From: Mycolicibacterium hodleri
GTDB lineage: Bacteria; Actinomycetota; Actinomycetes; Mycobacteriales; Mycobacteriaceae
DNA length: 64,000 nucleotides
NCBI RefSeq assembly: GCF_025822245.1
Contig: NZ_JACKTL010000033.1
Location: 360,435 to 424,434, forward strand
Reading direction: 5' to 3'
In this document: positions 26,029-46,449 of the stretch, one piece after another
Layout of the letters: each line of letters opens with the position of its first letter
Position numbering within the stretch: position 1 is the stretch's first letter
Program-made: the position numbers and the translations under genes
The notes under the pieces: generated by a model
The model's input: the letters and a program-made list of their open reading frames with translations, nothing else
Databases searched by the model: none
Told to the model about the DNA's origin: nothing

Positions 26029-28440
26029 TCAGGCTCCGAGCACGGTGACCTCGCCCGTCGCACCGTCCACTTCGACGACGGTCCCGGTGACGAGCCGGGC
26101 GGTCGCACCGCGCGCGTTGACCACGCAGGGCACCCCGAATTCGCGCGCCACGATCGCGGCGTGCGACGTCGGGCCGCCGAGTTCGGTGACGACGGCCGCC
26201 GCGTACGCGAACGCCGGCGTGTAGCCGACGTCGGTGACCTTGGCGACGAGGATCTCACCCGGCTGCAGGTCGTCGATGGTCTCGGCGTGCACGACGCGGA
26301 CCCGCCCGCGGGCGTTGCCCCCGGAGACGCCGATGCCGTGCAGCACCTCCCCGCCCTCGAACGCGGTGGTCGGGGCCTCCGTCGGGGTCCAATGACCGCT
26401 GAACGCCTCGGGCGGCACCAGCCCCTGCAACGTGGCCTGCTCGGCACGTCGGCGGGCGACGACGGCGGCCAGGTCCGGAGGTGGAGCGTCGACCTCGTCG
26501 ACCAGCAGGTAGAACACGTCGTCGACGTCGCCGAGCGCACCGGCATCGACCAGGCGTCGACCCTGCTCCCGCAGCAGCCGCCTGAGCACCCAGATGGCGC
26601 GCACCATGCGGTCGCGGCGCACCTCCCGTTCCCGGAGCTGGCTGGCCGCGGCCACCGCCACCGCCCGCGCGCGCAGCGGGACCTGGGGCAGCCGGGGCAG
26701 CTCGCGGGGCAGCGCCGTCAACGCCTTGGTCACCATCCGGACCAGCAGGCCGGGATCGTCGGCGTAGGTCGCCGAACGCATCTCAACTTCACCGGGACCA
26801 CGGTGCCCGATGAGGGCCAGCTCGCGGGCGAGGGCCGCCGAGAACGCGGGCGCCTGCGCGCGAAGCACCGCGGCGTCGGTCGCCGGTTCGGACAGCAGCC
26901 GGGCGGCGACGGGGTCGCGTCGCGCGGCCGCGGCGAGGCGGTGCACCGCGCCGAGCGCCTGGGCGCTGACCAGTTCGTCTCCTGCCGCGGGCATCACGTC
27001 GCGTCCGCAGAGCAGGCGCATCACCACGCCGTAGCCGGCGCACAGCAGGATCGACGCCGACGAGAGCACCCAGCCGTGCACCACGTGGTCGCGTCCCAGC
27101 AGGATCAGCTCCCGCAGCCGCTGGTCGTCGAGGGCAGCCGGGTCCGTCGCCGCCGTCTCGAGGCGTTCGACGTCGTCGACGAAGTCCTTGGTGTCGCCGT
27201 GCGAGCCGGCGGACAGGCCGACGAGGCAGTTGGCGAAGGTCAGCCCGCCGCGGAGCTGGCGGACCAGGCCGCGGGGTTCGACGGGCGGCAGGTGTTCCCC
27301 GAACAGCTCGAGGCCGTCCTCGGTGTGGCCGAAGAACCCGGAGAGCACCAGCGCGGGGTCGATGAACGGCACGGTGTGCGCCATGAAGTGACCGGTCGTG
27401 ATGCCGGCGTACAGGCGGTGGCCGAAGACCCCGGTGGTGCGCACCGACATCTCGCGTTGGACGGCGCCACCCGGGCGCAGCCGCTCGGAGATCACCAGAC
27501 CGGCCGCGCGCGTGCCCAGCACCGTCACCGACGCCGACGACGGGGAGAACGGTCCGGCCAGCGCCTCGGACAGGTTGGTGGCGATGAACGCGGGGAAGCG
27601 CGGATCGATGGGGGTGTCGAACTCCCCGGTGACGTCGCCCGGCCCGGCGGGCACCGGCTCGACACCGTCGGCGGCCGGGGCGTCGACGGCCGGGATCGCC
27701 AGCACGCGCGGTAGCCGCCACGGAATGTCGTGCACCGCGTGGCCCAACGTGATTCGGCCCCGGCACGCGAGCGCAAAGTCCTCCACGGCCTGCGCGACGT
27801 CGAAGGTGGGGGTGAAGCCCCAGCCGTCGCGCAGTGCGGTGGTGTCCAGAGTCGCCACGGTCAACCGTGGTCCGGCGACGCGGCGGGCGAGCGGGCCGGG
27901 GATCTTGACGACGGGCCTGCCGACGGCCGCGGCGATCGCCCGCTTCGTGGTGGTCCCGTCGGCGGCGACGTCCACCCGACCGGCGGGCAGGTCGGAGTCG
28001 AGCAGCGTCCGCACCAGCACCCGCTCGACGTCGTGGGCGTGCACCACCTGCAGGGGCCGGTCGAAGGTGCCGTCGTCGACGAGCACCGGTGCGGTGAACG
28101 TCGTCAGCACGGCGCCGTCGACGTGGCGGCCCAGCACGAGCGCGGTCCTGACGACGATCGCACCGTCGGGAGCAGCAGCGGTGTCGTCGGTCAGGACGAC
28201 CACTCGGTCGACCTCGGCGGCGACCGCGTCGAGGTCACGGGTGCCACCGCAGTGCAGCACCGCGTCGGCACCCTTGACGACGTCGGCGGCGTACCCGGTC
28301 GACGTCACGAACTCGACTGCGCCTGGCCAACTCTCGGGCCGCTGGGCGCCGACGCCGACGACCTCGTGGCCGAGTGTCACCAGCCGTGCGGCGACCCCAC
28401 GTCCGATCGCGCCGTCGGCGCCCCCGACGACGATCCTCAT
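26029..28440 (-). CDS. Rossmann-domain/phosphohistidine swivel fusion, RPH-like without ATP-grasp
   Basis: An 803-residue protein. Residues 1-260 are an NAD-epimerase-type Rossmann domain (GGADGAIG, a GxxGxxG loop at 7-13), but the usual catalytic YxxxK segment is missing. The middle (about 330-680) resembles the substrate and linker region of rifampin phosphotransferase/PEP synthase-like proteins (GHRGPGEVEM, LREREVRRDRMVRAIW, DVDDVFYLLVDEV). The C-terminus (about 705-803) is a PEP-utilising swivel domain with phospho-His760 in GGPTSHAAIVAR. The ATP-grasp domain that normally loads this histidine is absent. As I recall, M. tuberculosis Rv2047c, the neighbour of pks12, has this architecture. 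Here it starts 6 nt after the pks12 stop, which implies a shared transcript and a role linked to the Pks12 product. Confidence 0.85.
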   Translation of the reverse strand: MRIVVGGADGAIGRGVAARLVTLGHEVVGVGAQRPESWPGAVEFVTSTGYAADVVKGADAVLHCGGTRDLDAVAAEVDRVVVLTDDTAAAPDGAIVVRTALVLGRHVDGAVLTTFTAPVLVDDGTFDRPLQVVHAHDVERVLVRTLLDSDLPAGRVDVAADGTTTKRAIAAAVGRPVVKIPGPLARRVAGPRLTVATLDTTALRDGWGFTPTFDVAQAVEDFALACRGRITLGHAVHDIPWRLPRVLAIPAVDAPAADGVEPVPAGPGDVTGEFDTPIDPRFPAFIATNLSEALAGPFSPSSASVTVLGTRAAGLVISERLRPGGAVQREMSVRTTGVFGHRLYAGITTGHFMAHTVPFIDPALVLSGFFGHTEDGLELFGEHLPPVEPRGLVRQLRGGLTFANCLVGLSAGSHGDTKDFVDDVERLETAATDPAALDDQRLRELILLGRDHVVHGWVLSSASILLCAGYGVVMRLLCGRDVMPAAGDELVSAQALGAVHRLAAAARRDPVAARLLSEPATDAAVLRAQAPAFSAALARELALIGHRGPGEVEMRSATYADDPGLLVRMVTKALTALPRELPRLPQVPLRARAVAVAAASQLREREVRRDRMVRAIWVLRRLLREQGRRLVDAGALGDVDDVFYLLVDEVDAPPPDLAAVVARRRAEQATLQGLVPPEAFSGHWTPTEAPTTAFEGGEVLHGIGVSGGNARGRVRVVHAETIDDLQPGEILVAKVTDVGYTPAFAYAAAVVTELGGPTSHAAIVAREFGVPCVVNARGATARLVTGTVVEVDGATGEVTVLGA

Positions 28441-28446
28441 CGAGGC

Positions 28447-40902
<12,456 letters not shown>

Positions 40903-41000
40903 ACGGTGTGAAACCCCTGTCTGGGCCACTGCGCGTGCAGCAACCCACAAGTATTCGGTACGACGTGTTCGTTGGATGAGCCTAGAAGCCTCTGGCGGTG

Positions 41001-41014
41001 CACGGCGAACCGTG
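41001..41014. promoter_or_regulatory. Inverted repeat between pks12 and the PPDK-like gene
   Basis: CACGG-CGAA-CCGTG forms a 5-bp stem with a 4-nt loop in the 196-nt divergent intergenic region (40903-41098). It could be an operator half-shared by the two genes or an RNA hairpin in the pks12 leader. No convincing -10 element was identified on either strand nearby. Confidence 0.25.
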
Positions 41015-41098
41015 ACCGTTCATTGTGTTCCTTCCGATGACGTCGGGTACCCCGCACGTGCATACACTCGGGCGTTCCCTCCGACATGACTAGGCGAG

Positions 41099-42580
41099 AT
41101 GAGTGGTCACGCGATGACGATCGGTGCAGGTAGCCGACACGCGGTCCCGTTGGACGACGCGCTCGACGACGCCGAGCGACGGGCGGTTGGCGGCAAGGGC
41201 CGCGCAGTCTCGGAGATGGTGGCGCTCGGGCTGCCCGTGCCGCCGGCGTTCTGCGTGACCTCCGAGTGGAGCGACGAGACGCCCTCGGAACTGGTCGACC
41301 GCCTGTGGCAGGACGTGCTCGGCGGGCTGAAGTTACTGGAGGAGCGCACGGGGCGCACGTTCGGTGGCGGCCCGAGGCCGCTGCTGCTCTCGGTCCGCAG
41401 CAGCGGGGTCACGTCGATGCCAGGCATGCTCGAAACGCTGCTCAACGTGGGCGTCGACGATGCGGTGACCGCCGCGCTCGGCGAGGAGTACTCCGCGCGG
41501 TTCGCCGAGGACACCCGGGAGCGCTTCCGGCGCGGCTATCGACGCGCCGTGGGCGGGGAGGCGCCCGACCAACCGCTCGCCCAGCTGCGCGGCGCCGTCG
41601 ACGCGGTCGCGTCCTCCTGGTCGTCGAGCCGGGTCGACGCCTATCGCGCGCACCGTGGGATAGAACGCGGTGGCATCGCAATCCTGTTGCAGGCCATGGT
41701 CTTCGGCAACCTCGACGTCCGATCGGGCACCGGCGTGCTGTTCACGCGCGACCCGACGACCGGTGCGTCGACCCCGTTCGGCGAGTGGCTGCCCGCCGCC
41801 CAGGGGGACGACGTGGTGTCGGGCACCAGCGACTGCGAGCCCCTGTCGGGGATGCGGGAGAGCCTGCCCGCCGCCTACGACGAGTTGATCGACGCCGGCG
41901 TGCGTCTGGAGCGACTCGGCGGCGACGTCCAGGACGTCGAGTTCACCGTCGAGGCGGGCAAGCTGTGGCTGCTGCAGTCCCGGGTGGCGCAGCGCTCGCC
42001 GCACGCGGCGCTGCGGTTGGCGCTGGCGTTCCGCGACGAGGGCCTCGTCGACGACGCCGGGGTGATCGAGCGGGTCACCCCCGAGCAGCTGGCGACGATC
42101 CTGGCGGTGCGAACGGCGCCGGCCGGGCCGCCGTTGGCCACCGGCGCCGCCGCCTGCCCGGGAATCGCCTCGGGCCTGGCCTGCACCACCAGCGACGACG
42201 CCATCGCCGCGGCCGACGAGGGTCGTGACGTCATCCTGGTGCGACCGACGACCAGCCCGGACGACGTCGCCGGCATCATGGCGGCCAACGGTGTCGTCAC
42301 GGAGGTGGGCGGCGCCAGCAGCCACGCCGCCATCGTCGCGCGTGAACTGGGCATTCCGGCAGTCGTCGGCTGCGGGGTCGGGTTGACCGCGGCGCTGGCG
42401 GGGCTGGTGATCACCGTCGACGGCGACGCGGGCGAGGTGCGGGTCGGAGAATCCGCGTCGACGGAGGCGGTGCTCAGCCCGGATTTGTCGAGGTTCGCCG
42501 ACATCGTGCGCGCGGCGGTCCCGGACGCCGTCGGCGACCTGCCGGCGCTGCATCTCGCCGCCCGCGCGGCACGCCCATGA
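41099..42580 (+). CDS. PPDK-like protein: ATP-grasp plus phosphohistidine domain, no PEP barrel
   Basis: A 493-residue protein matching the first two domains of pyruvate phosphate dikinase. The ATP-grasp part (about 25-335) has GGKGRAVSEMVALGLPVP, LLLSVRSSGVTSMPGMLET, GVLFTRDPTTG and DVEFTVEAGKLWLLQSR. The swivel domain has phospho-His409 in GGASSHAAIVAREL. The C-terminal PEP/pyruvate TIM barrel (roughly 340 residues) is missing: the next gene begins 4 nt before this one ends. M. tuberculosis Rv1127c (annotated ppdK, about 490 aa) has the same short form as I recall. It can probably charge its histidine from ATP but needs another protein or acceptor for transfer. It is divergent from pks12. 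Confidence 0.85.
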   Translation: MSGHAMTIGAGSRHAVPLDDALDDAERRAVGGKGRAVSEMVALGLPVPPAFCVTSEWSDETPSELVDRLWQDVLGGLKLLEERTGRTFGGGPRPLLLSVRSSGVTSMPGMLETLLNVGVDDAVTAALGEEYSARFAEDTRERFRRGYRRAVGGEAPDQPLAQLRGAVDAVASSWSSSRVDAYRAHRGIERGGIAILLQAMVFGNLDVRSGTGVLFTRDPTTGASTPFGEWLPAAQGDDVVSGTSDCEPLSGMRESLPAAYDELIDAGVRLERLGGDVQDVEFTVEAGKLWLLQSRVAQRSPHAALRLALAFRDEGLVDDAGVIERVTPEQLATILAVRTAPAGPPLATGAAACPGIASGLACTTSDDAIAAADEGRDVILVRPTTSPDDVAGIMAANGVVTEVGGASSHAAIVARELGIPAVVGCGVGLTAALAGLVITVDGDAGEVRVGESASTEAVLSPDLSRFADIVRAAVPDAVGDLPALHLAARAARP

Positions 42581-43137
42581 GCGACCTCGCCCTGCTGCAG
42601 ACGGTTCGGCTGAAGGGTCGGGTCGCCCGCGCTGAGCTGACGGGTCCCGTCGACGACTGCGTTGCGACCGGACTGCTGGTCGACGCGCCGATGGTCCGGC
42701 TGACCGACGCGGGCCGAACCAGGTTGGCCGAACTGCTGGCCGACGAGCGCGCCACCGTCGACCGTGCCGCCGCCGACCGGGTGTACGAACGGTTCTTGGT
42801 GGTCAACGGCGGCGTCAAGCCTCTGATCTCGCAGTGGCAGCTGACGAGGGATTCGGCGGGGCCCGACGAGGTGACCGCCGTCCTGGACCGGCTCGAGGAC
42901 CTGCACCGCCAGGCAGTGCCGGTGATCGCGGCGGCCAGTGACCTCGTCGCGCGGCTCGGGAGTTATGCGGATCGCCTCGACGCCGCCCTGCGCCGGGCGC
43001 GTGACGGTGACATGTCCTGGCTCACCCGCCCGATGGTCGACTCGTATCACACGGTGTGGTTCGAGCTGCACGAAGAGCTGATCGGCTTGGCCGGGCGGAC
43101 GCGCGCCACCGAGGCCGAATCCGGAAGCGGCGGCTGA
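42577..43137 (+). CDS. Conserved protein partnered with the PPDK-like gene (Rv1126c-like)
   Basis: A 186-residue, largely helical soluble protein starting ATG 42577 in an ATGA overlap with the PPDK-like gene. The first 50 residues look like a small winged-helix or MarR-like unit (TVRLKGRVARAEL, TDAGRTRLAELLADER). The rest is helical with a conserved-looking end, DMSWLTRPMVDSYHTVWFELHEELIGLAGR. By position it is the equivalent of Rv1126c next to Rv1127c. The fixed pairing suggests it is the acceptor, adaptor or regulator of the phosphohistidine protein, but no catalytic motif is visible. Confidence 0.75.
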   Translation: MSDLALLQTVRLKGRVARAELTGPVDDCVATGLLVDAPMVRLTDAGRTRLAELLADERATVDRAAADRVYERFLVVNGGVKPLISQWQLTRDSAGPDEVTAVLDRLEDLHRQAVPVIAAASDLVARLGSYADRLDAALRRARDGDMSWLTRPMVDSYHTVWFELHEELIGLAGRTRATEAESGSGG

Positions 43138-43159
43138 GTCTTCGTGCGAAGCTGGCGGC

Positions 43160-43801
43160 GTGACGGCTGAGAAGGTGCGCGTGGTGGTGGGTGACGACCA
43201 CCCACTGTTCCGCGACGGCGTGGTACGCGCCCTGAGTTCGAGTGGTTCGATCGACGTGGTCGCCGAGGCCGAGGACGGCGTGGCCGCCCTGGCGCTGATC
43301 CGGGAGCACGGTCCCCAGGTGGCGCTGCTGGACTACCGGATGCCCGGTCTGGACGGCGCCCAGGTGGCCGCAGCGGTGCGCCGCGACGAGTTGCCGACCC
43401 GGGTGCTGCTGATCTCCGCCCACGACGAGTCGGCGATCGTGTACAGCGCGTTGCAGGAGGGTGCGGCGGGATTCATCTCCAAGGACTCCAGCCGCTCCGA
43501 ACTGGTCGACGCGGTGTTGAGCTGCGCGAAGGGCCGCGACGTCGTCGCCCCCAATCTCGCGGCCGGGCTGGTCGGCGAGATCCAGCGGCGCAACGAGTCC
43601 GATGCCCCCACGCTCAGCGCCCGGGAGCGCGAGGTGCTCAGCTACATCGCCGGCGGACAGACGATCCCCGCAATGGCCAAGAAGATGTTCCTCGCCCCGT
43701 CGACGGTGAAGACCCACGTGCAACGGCTCTACGAGAAGCTCGGCGTGGGCGATCGGGGCTCGGCGGTCGCCGAAGCGATGCGCCGCGGGCTGCTGGAGTA
43801 G
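43160..43801 (+). CDS. NarL/FixJ-family response regulator
   Basis: A 213-residue response regulator. The receiver domain (about 5-122) has the acidic pair DD at 12-13, phospho-acceptor Asp58 in ALLDYRMPG and the conserved Lys in FISKDSS. The LuxR-type HTH (about 150-213) reads LSAREREVLSYIAGGQTIPAMAKKM then STVKTHVQRLYEKLG. The start is GTG, 22 nt after the Rv1126c-like gene. It is followed 2 nt later by its probable cognate kinase, so the two form one two-component operon. The genes it controls are not identifiable from this window. Confidence 0.92.
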   Translation: MTAEKVRVVVGDDHPLFRDGVVRALSSSGSIDVVAEAEDGVAALALIREHGPQVALLDYRMPGLDGAQVAAAVRRDELPTRVLLISAHDESAIVYSALQEGAAGFISKDSSRSELVDAVLSCAKGRDVVAPNLAAGLVGEIQRRNESDAPTLSAREREVLSYIAGGQTIPAMAKKMFLAPSTVKTHVQRLYEKLGVGDRGSAVAEAMRRGLLE

Positions 43802-43803
43802 CC

Positions 43804-45000
43804 GTGGACCGCGCGTCCCGGCAGCTCGTCGACTACTTCGCCGCCGAACCCGTCCGCGTCTCTGCGCTGCTGCGGCTCCCGCTGATCGGCCTGATCGGCT
43901 TCCTGGTCTGGATCTGGGAGGTGGACAGCTGGCTGCCCGAGGTCTACGCGGCCATCCTCGGGGCGTACTCGATCGCGGCGGTGCTGTGGGCGGTGGCGGT
44001 GTTCCGCGGGCCGGTGCCGACGTGGGGTGGTCGGCTCTCCACCGGCGTCGACGTGCTCGCGGTAGTGGCGCTGTGCGTGGTGTCCGGCGGGGCGACGGCG
44101 GCGCTGCTCCCGGTGTTCTTCCTGCTTCCGCTGTCGGTGGCGTTCGGGGACCGGCCGGTGTTCACCGGGGTTCTCGGCATCAGCACCGCGGCGTGCTATC
44201 TCGGGGCGTGGATCGTCTACTCCAAGCGCGACGATCACGTGGGATTGCCCGACGTCGTCTACCTGCAGGTCGGCTTCCTGATCTGGTTGGCGGTGGCGAC
44301 GACCGCCCTGTGCTTCGTGCTGACCCGGCGGGCGGCGAGGGTGGCCGCGCTGCTGGACGTGCGCCGCAGGTTGGTGGCCGAGTCGATGCAAGCCGACGAG
44401 CGGACCAATCGGGAGCTCGCCGAGCATCTGCACGACGGGCCGCTGCAGACCCTGCTGGCCGCCCGCCTGGAGCTCGACGAGGTGCGCGACCGGATGCCCG
44501 ACCCCGCGCTGGACATGGTGTACGCGGCGCTCAACGAGACCGCGGTCGGTCTCCGGTCGACGGTGACGGCGCTGCATCCGCAGGTGCTGGCCCAGCTCGG
44601 GTTGACGCCCGGAGTGCGAGAGCTGGTTCGCCAGAACGAGAGTCGCGGCGACGTGAACATCACCGCCGAGTTGGAGGACGTCGGCAAGCCCGTGTCCCAA
44701 CCGCTGCTGTACCGGGCGGCGCGCGAACTGCTGGTGAACGTGCACAAGCATGCGGGCGCACGCAACGTCACCATCCGCATGTTCCGCAAGGGCGATCGCG
44801 TGGTGCTTACCGTGGCCGACGACGGCGCGGGTTTCGAGCCGTCGATCGTTGATCAGCGAGTGGCCGAGGGGCACATCGGGCTGGCGTCGCTGCAGGCCCG
44901 GTTCGACGCGATGGGTGGTGCCATGTCCATCGACTCGGGTGTCGGCCGCGGAACCGTGGTGACGGTGACGTCCCCACCGGAGGTCCTAGAACTCGTGTGA
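43804..45000 (+). CDS. NarL-type sensor histidine kinase
   Basis: A 398-residue membrane sensor kinase. Five or six TM helices occupy residues about 20-175 with only short loops, so the signal is likely sensed in or at the membrane. The HisKA_3 dimerisation domain has the phospho-acceptor His210 in LAEHLHDGPLQTLLAARLEL. The HATPase_c domain (about 295-395) shows RAARELLVNVHKHAGARNV (N box), VADDGAGF (G1) and GIGL-like HIGLASLQAR with SGVGRGT. The GTG at 43804 is 2 nt after the response regulator stop. The domain type matches the NarL regulator upstream. Confidence 0.92.
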   Translation: MDRASRQLVDYFAAEPVRVSALLRLPLIGLIGFLVWIWEVDSWLPEVYAAILGAYSIAAVLWAVAVFRGPVPTWGGRLSTGVDVLAVVALCVVSGGATAALLPVFFLLPLSVAFGDRPVFTGVLGISTAACYLGAWIVYSKRDDHVGLPDVVYLQVGFLIWLAVATTALCFVLTRRAARVAALLDVRRRLVAESMQADERTNRELAEHLHDGPLQTLLAARLELDEVRDRMPDPALDMVYAALNETAVGLRSTVTALHPQVLAQLGLTPGVRELVRQNESRGDVNITAELEDVGKPVSQPLLYRAARELLVNVHKHAGARNVTIRMFRKGDRVVLTVADDGAGFEPSIVDQRVAEGHIGLASLQARFDAMGGAMSIDSGVGRGTVVTVTSPPEVLELV

Positions 45001-45011
45001 GTCCTTGTCGT

Positions 45012-45593
45012 TCAACGGGATTGGAATGCCCCGGCGGTGGCGAGTGCCACCCGGGCGCGGGCGCGCTGCGGGTCGTCGCCGAAGCGGTCGATGGCCCACG
45101 AGATGGCCGTGACCAGTTCGAAGAGTTCGTCGGCGGTGACGGAGTCCGAGGCCGACCCGTCGGCCTTGGCGCGGTCGAGGAAGTGGCGCGTGCGAGTGGT
45201 CAGGCGGGTGGCGACGTCCTGCACCGGCGACGTGGCGTCCTCGATCGAGGTGGCGATGCAGGTGGGCAGGTCGTTCCAGATGCGCAGTTGCCATGCGACG
45301 CGTTGAAGCCACTCGCGCAACGCGTCGTCGGCGGACATCTCCTGTTCCAATTCTGCTGAGCCGTCGATGATTTCGACGATGCTCTTCTCGATCACCGCGG
45401 CCAGCAGGTCGTTGCGGGTGGGAAAGTTCCGATAGAGGGTGGCGTTGCCCACGCCGGCGGCGGTCGCGATCCCGTCGATGGGCGCGAAGATTCCCTCTGC
45501 GTCGAAGATCGCGAGCGCGGCGCTGAGGATCGCGTCGCGATTGCGCTGAGCGTCTGCGCGTAACGGCCGAGAAGTTTGTGTGGCCACGGACAC
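45012..45593 (-). CDS. TetR-family regulator divergent from an SDR gene
   Basis: A 193-residue TetR regulator. The HTH is GIATAAGVGNATLYRNFPTRNDL. I place the start at GTG 45593 because GGGGAGG lies 7 nt upstream; the open frame extends much further but that is the shadow of the SDR gene. The C-terminal region has the SBP-type WLQRVAWQLRIWNDL and AISWAIDRFGDDPQRARA, seen in regulators of redox or xenobiotic SDRs. Two identical-architecture operators in the 94-nt gap to the SDR gene are its likely binding sites, giving repression of the SDR and probably autorepression. Confidence 0.88.
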   Translation of the reverse strand: MSVATQTSRPLRADAQRNRDAILSAALAIFDAEGIFAPIDGIATAAGVGNATLYRNFPTRNDLLAAVIEKSIVEIIDGSAELEQEMSADDALREWLQRVAWQLRIWNDLPTCIATSIEDATSPVQDVATRLTTRTRHFLDRAKADGSASDSVTADELFELVTAISWAIDRFGDDPQRARARVALATAGAFQSR

Positions 45594-45612
45594 ACCATCC
45601 TCCCCATTGCAC

Positions 45613-45659
45613 AAGTGGGGACCGTCCCCACATAATCGAAGTGGGGAGCTACCCCACTT
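45613..45659. promoter_or_regulatory. Twin TetR operators in the TetR/SDR divergent promoter
   Basis: Two copies of AAGTGGGG-N5-CCCCACWT: 45613-45633 (spacer ACCGT, one mismatch) and 45639-45659 (spacer AGCTA, perfect arms). Their centres are 26 bp apart, about two and a half helical turns. A CATAAT -10 (45631-45636) for the SDR lies between them, so binding would occlude the promoter. Confidence 0.75.
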
Positions 45660-45687
45660 GAGGCACGACTTTACCGCAGGAGTGACG

Positions 45688-46449
45688 ATGGCAGAGCGAC
45701 TGGACGGGCGAACGGTGTTGGTGACCGGCGCGAATGGCGGGCTCGGTGAGCATTTCGTGCGACAGGCCCTCGAGCGCGGCGCGACGAAGGTGTACGCCAC
45801 GGCCCGCACGCCGAGGAATTGGGGGGACGAGCGCATCGTCGGGTTGGCACTCGATCTGACCGACCCGGCGTCGTTGTCCAGTGCGGCCGACGCCGCGTCG
45901 GACGTCGACCTCGTGGTGAACAACGCGGCCATCGCACCGGCCGACGACGTGTCCGTCGCGACCGGTGACGAGGAAGTCACGCGTCGCATCTTCGAGACCA
46001 ATTACTACGGAAACCTGCGCGTCGCCAAGGCGTTTGCGCCGGTGCTGGCTGCCAACGGCGGCGGTGCGCTGCTCAACGTGTTGTCGCTGGCGGCATGGCT
46101 TCCGCTGCCCACGGCGTACGCGGCCTCGAAGGCGGCCATGTGGTCGGCGACGAATGCGCTGCGCGGCGAGCTCGCCCCCGCCAACACCACCGTCACGGGA
46201 GTCATCGTCGGAATGGTGGACACGGCCATGTCGGCACGGTTCGACATGCCGAAGGTGAGCGCCGCAAGCGTGGTGGACCAGGCCTACGACGGCGTGGTGA
46301 AGGGCGCGTTCGAGGTGCTCGCCGACGACGACTCCCGGGACGTGAAGACCCGGATGAGCGACTCCGCCGAGGATCTCAGCGCCTACCTCGTCGCGAAGCT
46401 CGAATCCTTCTACGCCGACCTCGGCGGGGCGCCGGCCGGCGCGGTGTAG
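45688..46449 (+). CDS. Short-chain dehydrogenase/reductase
   Basis: A 253-residue classical SDR. The cofactor motif TGANGGLG is at about 13-20, NNAAIAPAD follows at about 73-80, and catalytic Tyr144/Lys148 lie in TAYAASKAAMWS. It resembles SDR family oxidoreductases that TetR repressors control in response to electrophiles or quinones; the substrate is unknown. The ATG at 45688 has a GCAGGAGTG Shine-Dalgarno. The last 40 nt overlap the convergent HNH endonuclease gene (46410-46449). Confidence 0.9.
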   Translation: MAERLDGRTVLVTGANGGLGEHFVRQALERGATKVYATARTPRNWGDERIVGLALDLTDPASLSSAADAASDVDLVVNNAAIAPADDVSVATGDEEVTRRIFETNYYGNLRVAKAFAPVLAANGGGALLNVLSLAAWLPLPTAYAASKAAMWSATNALRGELAPANTTVTGVIVGMVDTAMSARFDMPKVSAASVVDQAYDGVVKGAFEVLADDDSRDVKTRMSDSAEDLSAYLVAKLESFYADLGGAPAGAV

